From: Botryococcus braunii
Lineage: Eukaryota > Chlorophyta > Trebouxiophyceae
NCBI GenBank assembly: GCA_002005505.1
Contig: KV908364.1
Coordinates: 152,521 to 216,520 of the forward strand
Direction: 5' to 3'
DNA length: 64,000 nucleotides
Below the pieces are notes generated by a model. That model was not told the DNA's origin. It did not search any database and was given only the letters and a program-made list of their open reading frames with translations. Every line of letters starts with the position of its first letter. Position 1 is the stretch's first letter. Shown here piece by piece: positions 17,401 to 32,084 of this stretch. The translations under genes were made by a program, and so were the position numbers.

Positions 17401-19849
17401 ACCAGGGGAAGTGCAGCTAGAGGGTGATTCACATGAGGGGCATGAATTGCATGTGAGTGCAGTGAGGGGGGCAGCTACATGCAAAGCTGCAAATGGTCCC
17501 GGGGAGCTGAGCAGTATGGGTGGGTCTTGTTCAGTGACTGAGAGAAATGTAAGAGATGTGACCATGCAGAGTTCTTCTGGCAACCCGTCCAGTCAGAGCA
17601 CTCCTGGACGGGACTGTGGTGGCAGCCACCGGTCAGAGGAAGCATCATATGCTTTCTCTGCACCAGCCAAACATGATTGTGAGCGGGAGACAGGATCTGC
17701 ATCCTTGACTCCATGTAAGGGACGAGAGGAGGAGGTGAATCAGGAGCACAGACATTGTGGAGACAGACCAAATTACAAGTGCTCACTGAGAGGTACCTGT
17801 GCCTGGGAGAGTGATGTCAGAGATGTGAGGTCACTCCCAACAGTGACATGCAGTCGGTCTGAGAGGCATGTGGATCACATAAATCAGGGGAAGTATGCAG
17901 ACACTCTGCCATATCCCGATGTTGCTTGTGAGAGACCTGAAGAGTCTGAACTCTTGCAGGCATGTCAGAGTGTGTCTGAGGAGGTGAATCGGAAGTCTGG
18001 ACAATGTGAAGGGATTCCAAATTACAAAGACTGTCCGAGAGGTACCTGTGCATGGGAGGATGATGTGAGGGATGAGCAGAGTAACTTGTGCAAAGCCAAG
18101 TGTGAGTCCAAGCGAGAGCGTGCTATGAGAGAGCATTCTACTTCTACTGGAGAGCCTGTGATGTGTAACTCAGCGAGTGTCAGTGGAAGAGTAGTGGGTT
18201 CTGGACAAAGTGAGAGAAAATCAGGCAATTCAGAGGAAAAGCACACAGGTGTCAGATTTGGGAAAATTCACGTTCCCTCTAATTTGAGAGAAGCACAGAT
18301 GTCTCCCCAGTGGGAATACTGGAAGGCAGCTATGCAGGAAGAGCAAAATTCTCTAGATACTCATGAGGTCATGGAGTATGTTCCGAGACCTCGTGGACAT
18401 AAGGTTATTCCAGTTCACTGGATATTTTCAGTGAAAATGGATGCACATGGCAATGTTGTGAGATTCAAGGCCAGATTAGTGGCACAGGGATGCAGACAAA
18501 TCCCTGGAGTGGATGTGATGGAGGTCTTTGCTCCTACTAGTAGCTATGGAGCTAGAAGAGCTCTGCTTGCTGTTGCTGCAAGAGAGGGCTGTGAAATTCA
18601 TCAGGTGGACGTTAAGACCGCCTTTCTGAATGGTGAGCTCGAGGAGGAAGTATATGTAACGCAACCTCCTGGCTTTGAGAATGGTGATAAGAATATTGTG
18701 TGCCGATTGAGAAAGGCGTTGTATGGCCTGAAGCAGGCTCCACGTGCCTGGCACAAAACCCTGAATGACAAACTTGAAGTCATGGGGTATGAGGTGTGCA
18801 AGAGTGATGCGGGAGTGTATGTGAGATGCTCTACTGATGGAGGAAAGTCCTATGTGCTGATCTATGTTGATGATCTTCTGATAGTTTCCAAGGGCATGTC
18901 AGAAATCGAGAGAGTGAAGGGACTTCTCAAGAAAGAATTCACCATCCATGATCTTGGGGAAGTGAAGGATTTCTTGGGATGTCAAGTGATGAGAGATAGA
19001 GATAAAGGGCTGATCACCCTGAGTTGCATCCCTAAAATCGATGCACTTGTAGAGAAATTTGGCTTGGATCTTGAGTCAGTGGGACCTGATACTCCCATGA
19101 CAAAAGATTTCGTAATGTCCCAAAGGCCTGCACCGAGAGATGGGAGCGACAGCATTGGTGCTGGCAGTCCACTACCTCCAGGTCACCGTTACTGTGAGTT
19201 AGTAGGGTCTCTTCTGTATATAGCCAACACCACACGTCCCGATATAGCTCAGGCAGTAGGTGTATTGTCTCGTTATCGCATATCTCCCACCACAGCACAT
19301 TGGAATGAAGCCATCCGTGTGTTGAAGTATCTGAAAGGAACCCGAGATTTGGTTCTAACTCTCGGAGGGGGGGAGATAGAGCTAGAAGGCTATGTGGATG
19401 CCGACTATGGAGGTGATCAGGATCATCGCTTCTCTACCACTGGCTTTGTCCTCACTGTGTTTGGAGGAGCAGTAGTGTGGGGAAGTAAAAAGCAATCTGC
19501 TGTTGCCACTTCAACAGTGGAGGCTGAATTCATGGCAGCAAGTGCTGTTGTGAAGGAAGCAAATTGGCTGAGAGGTTTCCTGGAGGAAATTGGAGTGTTA
19601 CCGTGGATAGTGAAGATTCATTGTGACAACCAAGGGTGTATAAACCACCTGAGGAATCCGGTGTACTCCAAACACACAAAGCATATTGCAATTAGCTGTC
19701 ATTTCGCACGTGAAGCTATTGCAAAGGGGCAGGTTGAATTCAAGTACATTCAATCTGCTAGAAATGTGGCTGACATTTTTACCAAACCACTAGTTAGACA
19801 AGTGTTTCTGGGACATCGTAACTCACTGGGACTGGCCAAGTTTCTGTGA
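14447..19849 (+). CDS. Copia gag-pol polyprotein (element 2), 1800 aa
   Basis: Domain order, length and motifs are as for the element 1 polyprotein: CCHC knuckle, DSG protease, HHCC and DD35E integrase, YVDD reverse transcriptase and RNase H. Compared with element 1 the five differences are Ile to Thr and Ile to Arg in the integrase-RT linker, Leu to Phe and Ile to Val after the RT core, and Arg to Lys near the RNase H C-terminus. None touches a catalytic residue. The ORF is open from end to end, so this copy could supply proteins in trans to elements 1 and 4. Confidence 0.97.
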   Translation: MTSKKKGSSASGASTSSSEPASSTPIREPCTPSTSRGSGDELPKIIPTNVKVHIKLKERGTNIIVWKNAFLAANESKGSLPAILEAMPGTAHDAAAMLLIYESVPEEWLGPLSNLPSAYDAYEFICRKFIGGYNIEANADWLQEMSQGMKHDETISQYVNRMINLKACLDRNNHALLDAHVATQIVQGLPDAAKEPGMITTAAAQPLEKLAGLLRNTAAAVGFDEYAPRQPRVLALGQGSSGANTPPAASAVHQQAQPTVSEAKSETKGICNYCNKKGHYWRDCRKRKRDEETQRNVVAAVQQLQGMWPQGPPHMGGPHPPAAQLAHPGLDAFPAWFQPPAPPPPPPGGMPYIISLNILKTPVRNSSLQSWLVDSGASVHLVNDVTLLHNPTVHAKPIPLHLATSDATGGIVASGSVCILSRVGVPLWIHHVQCVPSATSNILSVSAALRDGAVFRTDDVGAFTEVCGPNSWRSRISAEKGLFYIHQVVALSPSVNHRRISAAVKSKTPTQNSHNCARRYLWHSRMGHPGETWMQRLTNEDLVSGLDTSLCPCSNCPVYCEACIEGKTSRPPFGISSRPAVEPLDRVHIDTVGPIFPAAVTGERYWVTALDESSQLKAVLPVKSKDAISAAVRDLILYWQTQKKTKVKCVRCDRGTEFLNATFKEFCASQGTKLETSAPYTPQQNGAAERANRTLKERTRTLLAFAAASPTLWKEALETACTLLNMGPSTGRDRTPSELFFGYKPNVTPLRTWGCLAFVHIPDVQRSVFSPKTVPGMLTGYSASSKAYRIYVGGGIWKESRDVVFVEHLRGASRVGMSVSSTQSTEFLCPEPSASDTPPVFPGTSPGTTNISLETDLDDPHSEPEYLPASSNLPTQPVTGPPSEAEPEPESRRLCDPVEMDQTLEAVQDLARGVRQDSHLRPQMERAQEVLRPTRSDCRNHQLDGLTRAQRHEQRTAAKDLLLPQEKGESREREGLTECDSLSQGPGEVQLEGDSHEGHELHVSAVRGAATCKAANGPGELSSMGGSCSVTERNVRDVTMQSSSGNPSSQSTPGRDCGGSHRSEEASYAFSAPAKHDCERETGSASLTPCKGREEEVNQEHRHCGDRPNYKCSLRGTCAWESDVRDVRSLPTVTCSRSERHVDHINQGKYADTLPYPDVACERPEESELLQACQSVSEEVNRKSGQCEGIPNYKDCPRGTCAWEDDVRDEQSNLCKAKCESKRERAMREHSTSTGEPVMCNSASVSGRVVGSGQSERKSGNSEEKHTGVRFGKIHVPSNLREAQMSPQWEYWKAAMQEEQNSLDTHEVMEYVPRPRGHKVIPVHWIFSVKMDAHGNVVRFKARLVAQGCRQIPGVDVMEVFAPTSSYGARRALLAVAAREGCEIHQVDVKTAFLNGELEEEVYVTQPPGFENGDKNIVCRLRKALYGLKQAPRAWHKTLNDKLEVMGYEVCKSDAGVYVRCSTDGGKSYVLIYVDDLLIVSKGMSEIERVKGLLKKEFTIHDLGEVKDFLGCQVMRDRDKGLITLSCIPKIDALVEKFGLDLESVGPDTPMTKDFVMSQRPAPRDGSDSIGAGSPLPPGHRYCELVGSLLYIANTTRPDIAQAVGVLSRYRISPTTAHWNEAIRVLKYLKGTRDLVLTLGGGEIELEGYVDADYGGDQDHRFSTTGFVLTVFGGAVVWGSKKQSAVATSTVEAEFMAASAVVKEANWLRGFLEEIGVLPWIVKIHCDNQGCINHLRNPVYSKHTKHIAISCHFAREAIAKGQVEFKYIQSARNVADIFTKPLVRQVFLGHRNSLGLAKFL

Positions 19850-19867
19850 GGTAAAGGCAAGGGGAAG

Positions 19868-20558
19868 TGTTGTGTTAATTAATTTTATGCCTTTCCCTCA
19901 GAGGAGTAATAATGGCAAGTCTCCGTATGAAGACAATACCAATTAGGAAAGAGAGGCAGAACCCTGAGTTCTGCCAGGCAATACATGCATTTGAACGAAG
20001 ACTATCATAACGCAAGTTACAGACACGTTTGTAGAAAGGAGGCATATGGGGCAAGCACGGATAGGGAAGGCACTTGGTTGGAACTATAGTGGCACTCCGG
20101 GTGTCTATCAATCAGTTGCTAACCAGTCCTTGACTTGTATATGTCCGTGCCTACTTAACAACGCACAAGTAGGAGGACATCGTCTAACACCCTCCGTGCC
20201 GCCACCATGCAGGTGACTTAATCCTTATTGTATTCCTGGATTTAGCACTCAGATGAACATTGTTAGAACATGTTAGACATATAGAGTTGAGTTTAGCTCA
20301 TCGGACAAAGTAATGAACACGACCTGGGTGAGAGCAGGTTAGGCGTGTTTGAACTGCGTCACCTTGTTAGGAGAGATGAGAGATATTGTAACACTTGGTT
20401 GGAACTATAGTGGCACTCCGGGTGTCTATCAATCAGTTGCTAACCAGTCCTTGACTTGTATATGTCCGTGCCTACTTAACAACGCACAAGTAGGAGGACA
20501 TCGTCTAACACCCTCCGTGCCGCCACCATGCAGGATACGCCAAGCCCAGAATATTTCA
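19868..20558 (+). repeat. 3' LTR of copia element 2
   Basis: 691 bp, followed by TSD CTTTT. The 143-bp duplication is at 20071-20213 and 20392-20534. Confidence 0.96.
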
Positions 20559-22085
20559 CTTTTTGACCACGAGGTCAAGGGACATACTCCATGACCTCGT
20601 GGGCATCCAGAGAATTCTGCTCTTCTTGCATAGCAGCCTTCCAATATTCCCACTGAGGGGACTTCTGTGCCTCCCTCAAGCTGGAAGGCACACTAATCTT
20701 CCAAAACCGTACCCCTGTGTGCTTCCCCTGATCTGGCTTGCTCTCACTCTCTCTTTCACCCACTACTCTTTCGCTGACTGACGCTACACTGCACCAGGGT
20801 GCGGTTTGTGAGGGGTCTGACTTTCCTCGCTGCTCTCTCTCTCTCTTAGACTCACAGTTCGCCCTTTCGAGCTTACTGCTTCGCACTCTCACATCATCCT
20901 CCCAGACACAGGTATCTCTCGGAAAGCTCTTGTAATTGGGCAAATTCTCACACTGTCCAAGCTTCCGATTCACCTCCTCATCCACACTCTTACATGACTG
21001 ACGTGCTTCAGCCTCGTCAGAGCTCTCACAGGCAATTGAACCACTCTGCACAGCTTGGACACTTGGTCTGTCTTGGTGCTGTGCCCATGTGTCTCTCTCT
21101 CTCTCTGTCTGCTCCCTGCCAAACATGAGCGCTGGGGCGCAGGCCCAGCAGCACACTCATAAGCATAGCCCACACTTGTGTGGCTGGCACCACATTGTCT
21201 TTGGGCATTACAGACAGAGCTCACATCTCTAACAATTTCCTCAGGTACTGAACAGGTCCCACCCAGGCAACTCAGCTCACTTGGACCATCTTCAGTCTGA
21301 TCAGAGACTGTCCCCCTCTCATCGCTCACATGTGATGCAGGTCTCTCAGGATCCTGACCTTTTTCCTGCACTTCCCCTGGTCCCTGTGACTCGGTGTCAC
21401 ATTCAATCAACCCCACTCGCTCACAGCTCTCTCCCTTCTCCTGTGCCAGCAGGAGCTCGCGAGCAGCAGTGCGATGCTCATAACGTTGTGATCTTGTCAA
21501 TCCATCCGGCGGCTGGCCTTCGTTGTCAGGCCGCGGATCTCGGAGTGTCTTCTGTGCTCGCCCCAAACACCGTTGATGTTCTCCACTGTCGGGATTCCCT
21601 CTTGCCATTCGATGAAGAGTCTCCAACATGCCGGACTGGTCCAGGTCCAGCGGATGAGTTCCTCCCGGTGATCCAGTGGCAAGATCTGAGGCACCTTCCT
21701 CCGGGAGGCACTTCCCCTGACAGCCAGGCTCGGTTGCAGCCTCGTCAGGGGCTTCTGGGAGGGTGCTGTCAGGTCTGTTGCTGGAGCAGGGTATGCTGAT
21801 CGTGCCATCTTGAGTGTGGGGTCGGATGTGACCAGTAGGAAGTTCACTGTCCCGCTGCTGGAGGTGCAGACCTTCAGGATATGAAAACATCTGTGGCTGT
21901 CCAGGCAGAATGTGTATTCCCACTCTGGAGGCCCCCCGAATGTGCTCCACAAATTCCACATCTCTGCTCTCCCGCCAGACCCCTCCTCCTAGATAGATTC
22001 GAAATGCCTTGGACACTGGCGAATATCCAGTGAACATCCCGGGCACTGCCTTGGGTGCAAATACACCCCTCTGCTGGTCTGGGAG
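20559..22085 (-). pseudogene. Element 3 pol fragment: integrase C-terminus and integrase-RT linker
   Basis: On the - strand it starts in the integrase C-terminal region (FAPKAVPGM, FVEHIRGASRVG), directly fused to LTR sequence at 22086. It continues through a Ser/Glu-rich linker to HEVMEYVP. Two lesions are visible: the reading frame changes between about 20970 and 21156, and the Arg codon after MEYVP (CGA in elements 1 and 2) is TGA. The linker keeps one copy of the Cys-containing PNYK...WEDDVR module seen twice in elements 1 and 2. Confidence 0.9.
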
Positions 22086-22303
22086 TCGAGCCAGGAGCAT
22101 ATAGCCTTTCGAGCAAACCGTGTCCGATCACCTCATCCTCCCTTATTAACGTACAATTGGTCTAGATTGGTTCTGGCAGAACTCCTAGGTTCTGCCACCT
22201 ATTACTCATTCTAATAAATGTTCTCACTGGTAATTGGAACTGATCTGGCCACTATTACTCTTCTGAGGGAAAGGCACCAAAATATTCTATCACTATTATA
22301 ACA
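22086..22303 (-). repeat. Truncated 5' LTR of element 3 (218 of 400 bp)
   Basis: Matches 10071-10288 base for base by eye. It is followed outwards by TSD AACCC and inwards abruptly by pol, so the deletion removed the inner 182 bp of the LTR along with gag and integrase. The junction is at TCGAG. Confidence 0.9.
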
Positions 22304-22564
22304 AACCCCCACAGCACAAACAACCCCCACAGCCCAACGAAGGGTGAAAGTGTGAAGTTTATTGTTTGTATTGCCGTACCTGGCACTGAAGGTGTGAGGG
22401 GACCTATAGGAGCAGATGGGGCCCTCATCTAGCCCCATCCCGTGTACATGCATGCAAGAAGCTGTGGTGTGGCTGGGTCATAGGAACACGATAAGGTGGG
22501 TTAATTAAGTTATAACTGCACTAGGGTGTCCACGGGAAATGCACATTGGGCTGAGGCATATGAA

Positions 22565-22600
22565 AGTTACTGTTGTCTGTGATCACAGACAACAGTAACT
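22565..22600. repeat. Perfect 36-bp palindrome, no spacer
   Basis: Each 18-base arm reads agttactgttgtctgtga and meets its exact complement at the centre (tgatca). It could extrude as a cruciform, or be the remnant of a foldback element. Confidence 0.85.
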
Positions 22601-22713
22601 CATGAGAAATGTATCAATATAGAAGGTAATCCGGAAACACCGAACCCAAAGGAGGGTAGCACGGCCAACCCGGACTGGTAACTATGTAGTCTGCGAGCTA
22701 CCTAGCGAACTTT

Positions 22714-22832
22714 GGGCGATCCCGGAGTCCGGGATCGCCCACCGTGGGCCACAGTCCGGGAGTCCCGGACCGGGTCCCGGACCGGGACCCGGACTGTGGC
22801 CCACCAGTGACCCACGGTCCGTGGGTCACTGG
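22714..22832. repeat. Cluster of three consecutive long GC-rich hairpins
   Basis: Hairpin 1 (22714-22740) has 12-bp perfect arms and a 3-nt centre. Hairpin 2 (22744-22804) has 17-bp perfect arms around an interior that is itself an almost perfect inverted repeat of cccggaccggg. Hairpin 3 (22804-22832) has 14-bp perfect arms and one unpaired base. The three use different stems, so this is not one repeated unit. Confidence 0.85.
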
Positions 22833-23305
22833 CCGATCACGTGGCTGTGGGTAGGTAATACTGATGAGGGCACTAGTTCGGGTTACCACTGCATGACCGA
22901 CCTATGATCAAGTACTTTGAAGCAGGACCACCGTGCTGCATATGCAGGGAGGAAGATGCAGTATTGTTATTTGCTACAGCTTTTTTTGCCGATAAGGTGG
23001 AATTTTGCCCAGGTCCGACAGTCATAGCGTGCAAAAGTATACAGTACCGAAGAATCTGATTCATCAGCTACTTGTGCCAGGAAGCACCGTTGTGGGTCAT
23101 TTGCATAATAAAATGGATTATCTCTCTTTGATTGTGCGTGTATGTTGACGTCAGTCAGCGTGATGGAAAATTAATTACCTTATCCTTCTGCATCCAATAA
23201 GTTTATACTTTGTGGAGAGGTCCTTTGTTGCTGTGCCTCCTACCTTGGTCATCGACGCTGTGTGCGAACGACCGTCAAGCCTGCCGTTCAAGTAGTCAGG
23301 CAGAA

Positions 23306-27620
<4,315 letters not shown>

Positions 27621-28233
27621 TGTGATTGAGGGCCTGTGCTGCAAGTTGTTTACGGTGGCAGTATTGCGCAAGTGGTTCGTTCGACATGAGTCATGCATGT
27701 TTGCGGCTGGGGTTGGGCGTGTCCTGCTTTATTCCCACCACTATCCCCCACCACAATCTCACCAAGGGTTTCATGTGAGGCGTTGCACCCTACATAGCGG
27801 GCATCACGTCCTGGCCTATGATTCGCACACCTGAGCCGACTTTCAGCCCCAACATGTAGTAGACCCGTGTGTTGTCTTCAGCACGTTGGCGCCAATGCAG
27901 GCAGCTGGTAGGATTTGTTGTGTGTACGGGCCTCTGTGATTTGGGAAGCTCATGACTGCTCCACGACTTTGTGGCTGACACAAGTTCTTTGTAGGGTAGG
28001 ACAACATTGACAGCAAGTGTTGGTGCATAATCTTTCGAAATTTTGTTGTTCAAACTATGTCGTGCAATACGTGGGTCTTAACTTGAGCAGGTGAATCACA
28101 TTGCGGAGGTGGTAGCAAAGGAGTGATGAAGGGCTTGGTGTAAGTTCTTCCTGCCACCTCAATCTCGCCTTTGAGGGCTTGTCAGGGCAAATAGAGCTAA
28201 CAGTATGTCTCCCCCCCCCCTTCCTCGGCTGGA

Positions 28234-28278
<45 letters not shown>

Positions 28279-28974
28279 CATTTTCAACTGTGTCTCTCAG
28301 CAGGGGAGGAGATAGCGAGTGTAACTCGGCCGCCAACACATCTTTCCGGGCAGAATGCTCAGCCCATCAGGGCCCAAACAGAGCACAGCCTGCCCAACTT
28401 GGTGGTGGCAGACTGTAAACTTATGCGTTTCTTTTGCTTGGAAGAGAACTGCTTGCCAAGTAGAGGGCGGGTGCTGATCATAATCAGGGGCTGCATTCAC
28501 AGCAGTGGGTGCAGCATGCCATTCATGTTTAAAAGCAGCAAAGTTTCTATACTGGACATTTACTTTCCTGTATCGCACACTACCATGTAGACTCAGTCCC
28601 GCATCTTCCTTAGAGGAGATGCTGAAGAGTAAGTGACGTGTTTGCAAGTGTAAGAGGAGGCCTCGCTTTTGTTAGTCGAGCCTTGGCCGAAGAGTTTGTG
28701 TCCATCTCGCCGTTGTCTTTGCAGCGTGGGTTCGGTAAATCTCGAAGCAGGAATCGAGATCCTAGGACAACAGCAGTAGGCACACTTTTCTTAAAAGATT
28801 GCAGTGAACTCCATTTCCTGATACTGCAGAGCTGAGCCTTTTGATATGACGGTCTTAACAGCGCAATCTTCCCTTCAAGCACCTGTCAATAGTTGCTTAC
28901 AATTGCAATGAGGATTCTTACAGTGCTTTCTGACTGTCAGACCATACCTCGATCATTAAGTGGTTGCTTGCACA

Positions 28975-29154
28975 TTGCATCAAGTCCGCAAGTCTCTTCT
29001 GATGCGTGCCCTCAATCAAGCACTTCAAGCCAGTGCGATGGTAGGCATAGAAACTGCTGCGTTCCCACTACTGCTTCGATCAAGGTTGCTTCTTTATTTT
29101 GCCGCGGCACATGACCTGCCAACTCGTCATCTGCCTGACAGGGCTGAGCATCCA
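28975..29154 (+). CDS. Possible unassigned exon, helical and hydrophobic
   Basis: An open segment encoding an Ala/Leu-rich, apparently helical stretch (ALNQALQASAMVGIET, LLLRSRLLLYFAAAHDL). It ends at a strong donor (caa|gtgagtgtg), and an acceptor-like ccgcaag lies near 28990. I do not recognise the family and could not link it convincingly to a second exon. It could be chance. Confidence 0.22.
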
Positions 29155-29782
29155 AGTGAGTGTGTGTGTGTGTGTGGGTGGGGGGGGGGGGGCGGGGGAG
29201 GGAGATTGGAGTGTCACTCCTATTTGCTGTTCAAAATATTGTTTACTTGGCTAAGAAAGACTGTCACTTCGTCCAGAATGTCATCCAAGGGTCGCCTATC
29301 GTTGCTCTTTTCAGCAGAATCATACTCTTGTGCACCGGTGTAGCTTGCGTTGTAGTGGCAAGGCGATCTTGCTTTGGCGTCTCCCGTGCAGTGCTTACCA
29401 GATGCAGGGACCTGCAACACCAAAAGGTATTGATGAGTGCGTCCTTTTGGGGCAAGCGCTTGGACGGGGTAAAGACACACTGAAGCTTAGATATCCATCC
29501 TGCACAATCAGGGACAGAGTTTCTGACTTACATGAGGCCAATGAGAGTCACCTGCTACCTTAAAGGAGTCACGTGTTCACACGGGATTTGGCAGAGTCAC
29601 TTCAGCAGTGATTGGGCTTACTACAATACTTCTTGCAATCAACCTAGCAGATAGAAATTGGCATTCCACGGTGGGCAGGAGGAACTCCAGTCCATGCAGA
29701 CCAATCAGTTTGGATGAAAGCAACTAGCAATCGCACATTCCCCGCCTTCCCCGCCCCCCCCCCCGCCCTTTGCGCGCGCGTG

Positions 29783-29841
<59 letters not shown>

Positions 29842-31741
29842 GGGTGCCCACAATTGCGCAAAACCGCATCCTTACACACACACACACACACATGCGTGGC
29901 GCCCTTCAGAGTAAAAAGTGAAGCAGACTTAAACCGCAAAACATGTATCCTACATGGGCACGCGGAATCCAGGGGTCATTGACAGACGTGACGGTGAAAC
30001 ATGACGCGCCCATTTGTACACTGGTGCCCTAATACACGCAGGTCAGCCTGAATCCATATTAATTTAATCTAGGAGGTTGCCTTCTTCCCCCAAAACAGTG
30101 CATATAAGATGTAAGAATTAAGATATATTGTGACGTATGTCAAACATCGCATCCCTGTGTCATTAATATTAGATTCAAGATCAGGGCAACTCAGAGGGCA
30201 AATCCAGGGTTGGGCCAAGGGGGAATATTTTAGTTATCCAATTTTTTTACGATGCATATTTGGATTCACACATCCTGTGCCAAGGGTCTGAAGACCCAAT
30301 CCTGTTCCAGGTCCTTGCCACAGATTGGGACAAAGAAGTCCGTGCAAGTTCAGGCACAGGGGAACGAGTGTTCAAGCAAGGCGCAGGTGCTATGTGCACA
30401 CACGCACACACATACACACCAGCATGACCAAGGGGAAGGGGAGCGAGGGGAAGAGAGGGGGCCGGGTGGTGAGGGTGAGTAGGAGGAGGGGAGGTGGCAT
30501 TACCTGGGATCCCTTAACTGGATCACCAAACGCTGCTCGATGAAAGGAGGTCTTGGGCAAGGTTTGGCAAGACAATGCAGAGAGTGGTCGGGGAGAAGAC
30601 TGACGACCTTTCAACCTTACTGAAGGCTTTGGCCGGTGGTCTGCCTCCCGGTGGCTGACTGTACGGGCCTTTACTTTGCTCCAATCGAGCCTGCAAGCAG
30701 AGCCCATTTTGCCGTCAGCTGCTACCAGCCTTTTACAACACTTCCTTCTTTGCCTAATGATCACGCCTGACCCGTACAACACAAACACAACATCTGGACA
30801 ACTAATCTGTGTGTATTATTTGTTATTTGTACCTTGGTCCTATCCATAAATAGCCAACGTCCGAATCCTGCTTCATAATTAAACTGTATCCTTCAGCCGC
30901 AAAGACTACATTACTTGAAGGGTGCTCCGCGTACATAAACTGTTGCTACAGAAAATTTGGCCTTCAAGGGTGAAAACACATGATGCAGTTGAGATATCTT
31001 CAGTACGCTAGAAGCCTGACAGGATGTAGGGCCAAGCGCTTTGCCAATTGCCAGAATCGCCCGTCAATTGTGAAGCATTGCCAAACAGGTAGCTTGCGAA
31101 GACATTTCCTGGCAGGGTGATTGCCGGCGGCACTTGATTGTTGGTGAGACCATGCGGCCTGCATGGTACTCCTGCCAATTCAGCAGGTCTTGTACGTGGT
31201 CAACCGCAGATTTGGACAGTCTCCGAGGGACCAAACAAGAACTTACTTGCCCACTGATCCTGAATCATAGGACTGGCGGCGCAGGAGGGAATGCGGGTTG
31301 CTGCCATGGTCTGCTACCTCGCAGGGGGCGCAATCCACAGTTCCTTTCTGACAGTTGGACCTGCACATAATAAATTCCCATACTTTTCTGTAAAACCAAC
31401 CGCATTTCAACACAAATTAAATTATCAAGTCAAGCCCCCTAGTGTTTACATCGCATTGTTCTGAGATAAGTACCGGCTAAGTGGGTAGACCCTTTCACCA
31501 AGCAGTCGCACTCGTGTCTCCTAAGGGCCTCTCTGTGTGTACGACATTTCTGGGAATTCCAGGGAAAGAGCCCTATTGTTGCCATAGTACGACTCATTAG
31601 TCCTCACTCTTGCCTCCACTAACAATGACCCGAAAAGCAAGATCTATCCCCCCTGCCTTATGCAAGCCAAATTGCTGAGCTTTTCAACACCCATAACCAT
31701 ATAACGAGGGGCAGTAAATAGCCTACAAACCCATCACCATT

Positions 31742-31815
<74 letters not shown>

Positions 31816-31823
31816 GCGCGCGC
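31742..31823. repeat. (AC)n-(CG)n microsatellite
   Basis: About 60 bp of AC switches to about 22 bp of CG, a Z-DNA-prone alternating purine-pyrimidine run. Confidence 0.95.
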
Positions 31824-32084
31824 AATAACTCAGACGATAGTCTACAGGTTTTTCCTTTCCATATGACAAGGGATAGGGGCATATGCCCCTCTCCCTTCTA
31901 TAGAGATGGTAAATTTCATCCACCAGTCACATCAATCACCTTGCCTTGTCCGCCCACCCCACCCTCGGCGAGGGGTGTTTGCCCTCAAGGAACCCCCGTT
32001 TGATATACCACCGTTTCAGCAAAGTGATCTCTGTTCCTGTACCACTGTTGGGGAATTGGCTGAGGGCTGTATGGAACACAAACT

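Larger units (their letters stand above)
13419..20558 (+). mobile_element. Ty1/copia LTR retrotransposon, element 2 (complete, nested in element 3)
   Basis: 7140 bp, the same length as element 1, with LTRs at 13419-14109 and 19868-20558 and TSD CTTTT at 13414-13418 and 20559-20563. It is inserted antisense in the element 3 pol, splitting a codon run that reads RGQ and then KVIPVHW on its two sides. It carries the same half-tRNA primer site (14110-14123), leader ORF, gag-pol ORF and polypurine tract (19850-19867) as element 1. The intact ORF and matching LTRs mark a recent insertion, younger than element 3. Confidence 0.97.
9889..22303 (-). mobile_element. Older copia element 3, internally deleted and interrupted by nested insertions
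   Basis: A - strand copia relative bounded by TSD AACCC at 9884-9888 and 22304-22308. Its 3' LTR is 9889-10288 (400 bp). The 5' LTR survives only as 218 bp (22086-22303), fused directly to pol, so the rest of that LTR, the leader, gag, protease and most of the integrase are missing. Pol is split by three later insertions: a non-autonomous LTR element (10954-12403), a 202-bp insertion (13155-13356) and copia element 2 (13419-20558). At each insertion the flanking pol codons rejoin in frame once one copy of the 5-bp TSD is discounted. It also carries a nonsense codon and a frameshift, so it is inactive. Confidence 0.93.
22304..23305. other. Intergenic region with palindrome and hairpin cluster upstream of the DNAJB gene
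   Basis: No protein gene seen. It carries a perfect 36-bp palindrome (22565-22600) and three adjacent strong hairpins (22714-22832). The remainder up to the DNAJB start codon would hold that gene's promoter and 5' UTR, but I see no clear core promoter motif. Confidence 0.55.
27621..32084. other. 4.5-kb stretch with microsatellites, no recognised gene
   Basis: I see no conserved domain on either strand. AC tracts lie at about 28237-28277, 29783-29893 and 31742-31801, the last followed by CG repeats to 31823. One segment (about 28975-29154, + strand) looks like a possible exon and is listed separately. Confidence 0.5.
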
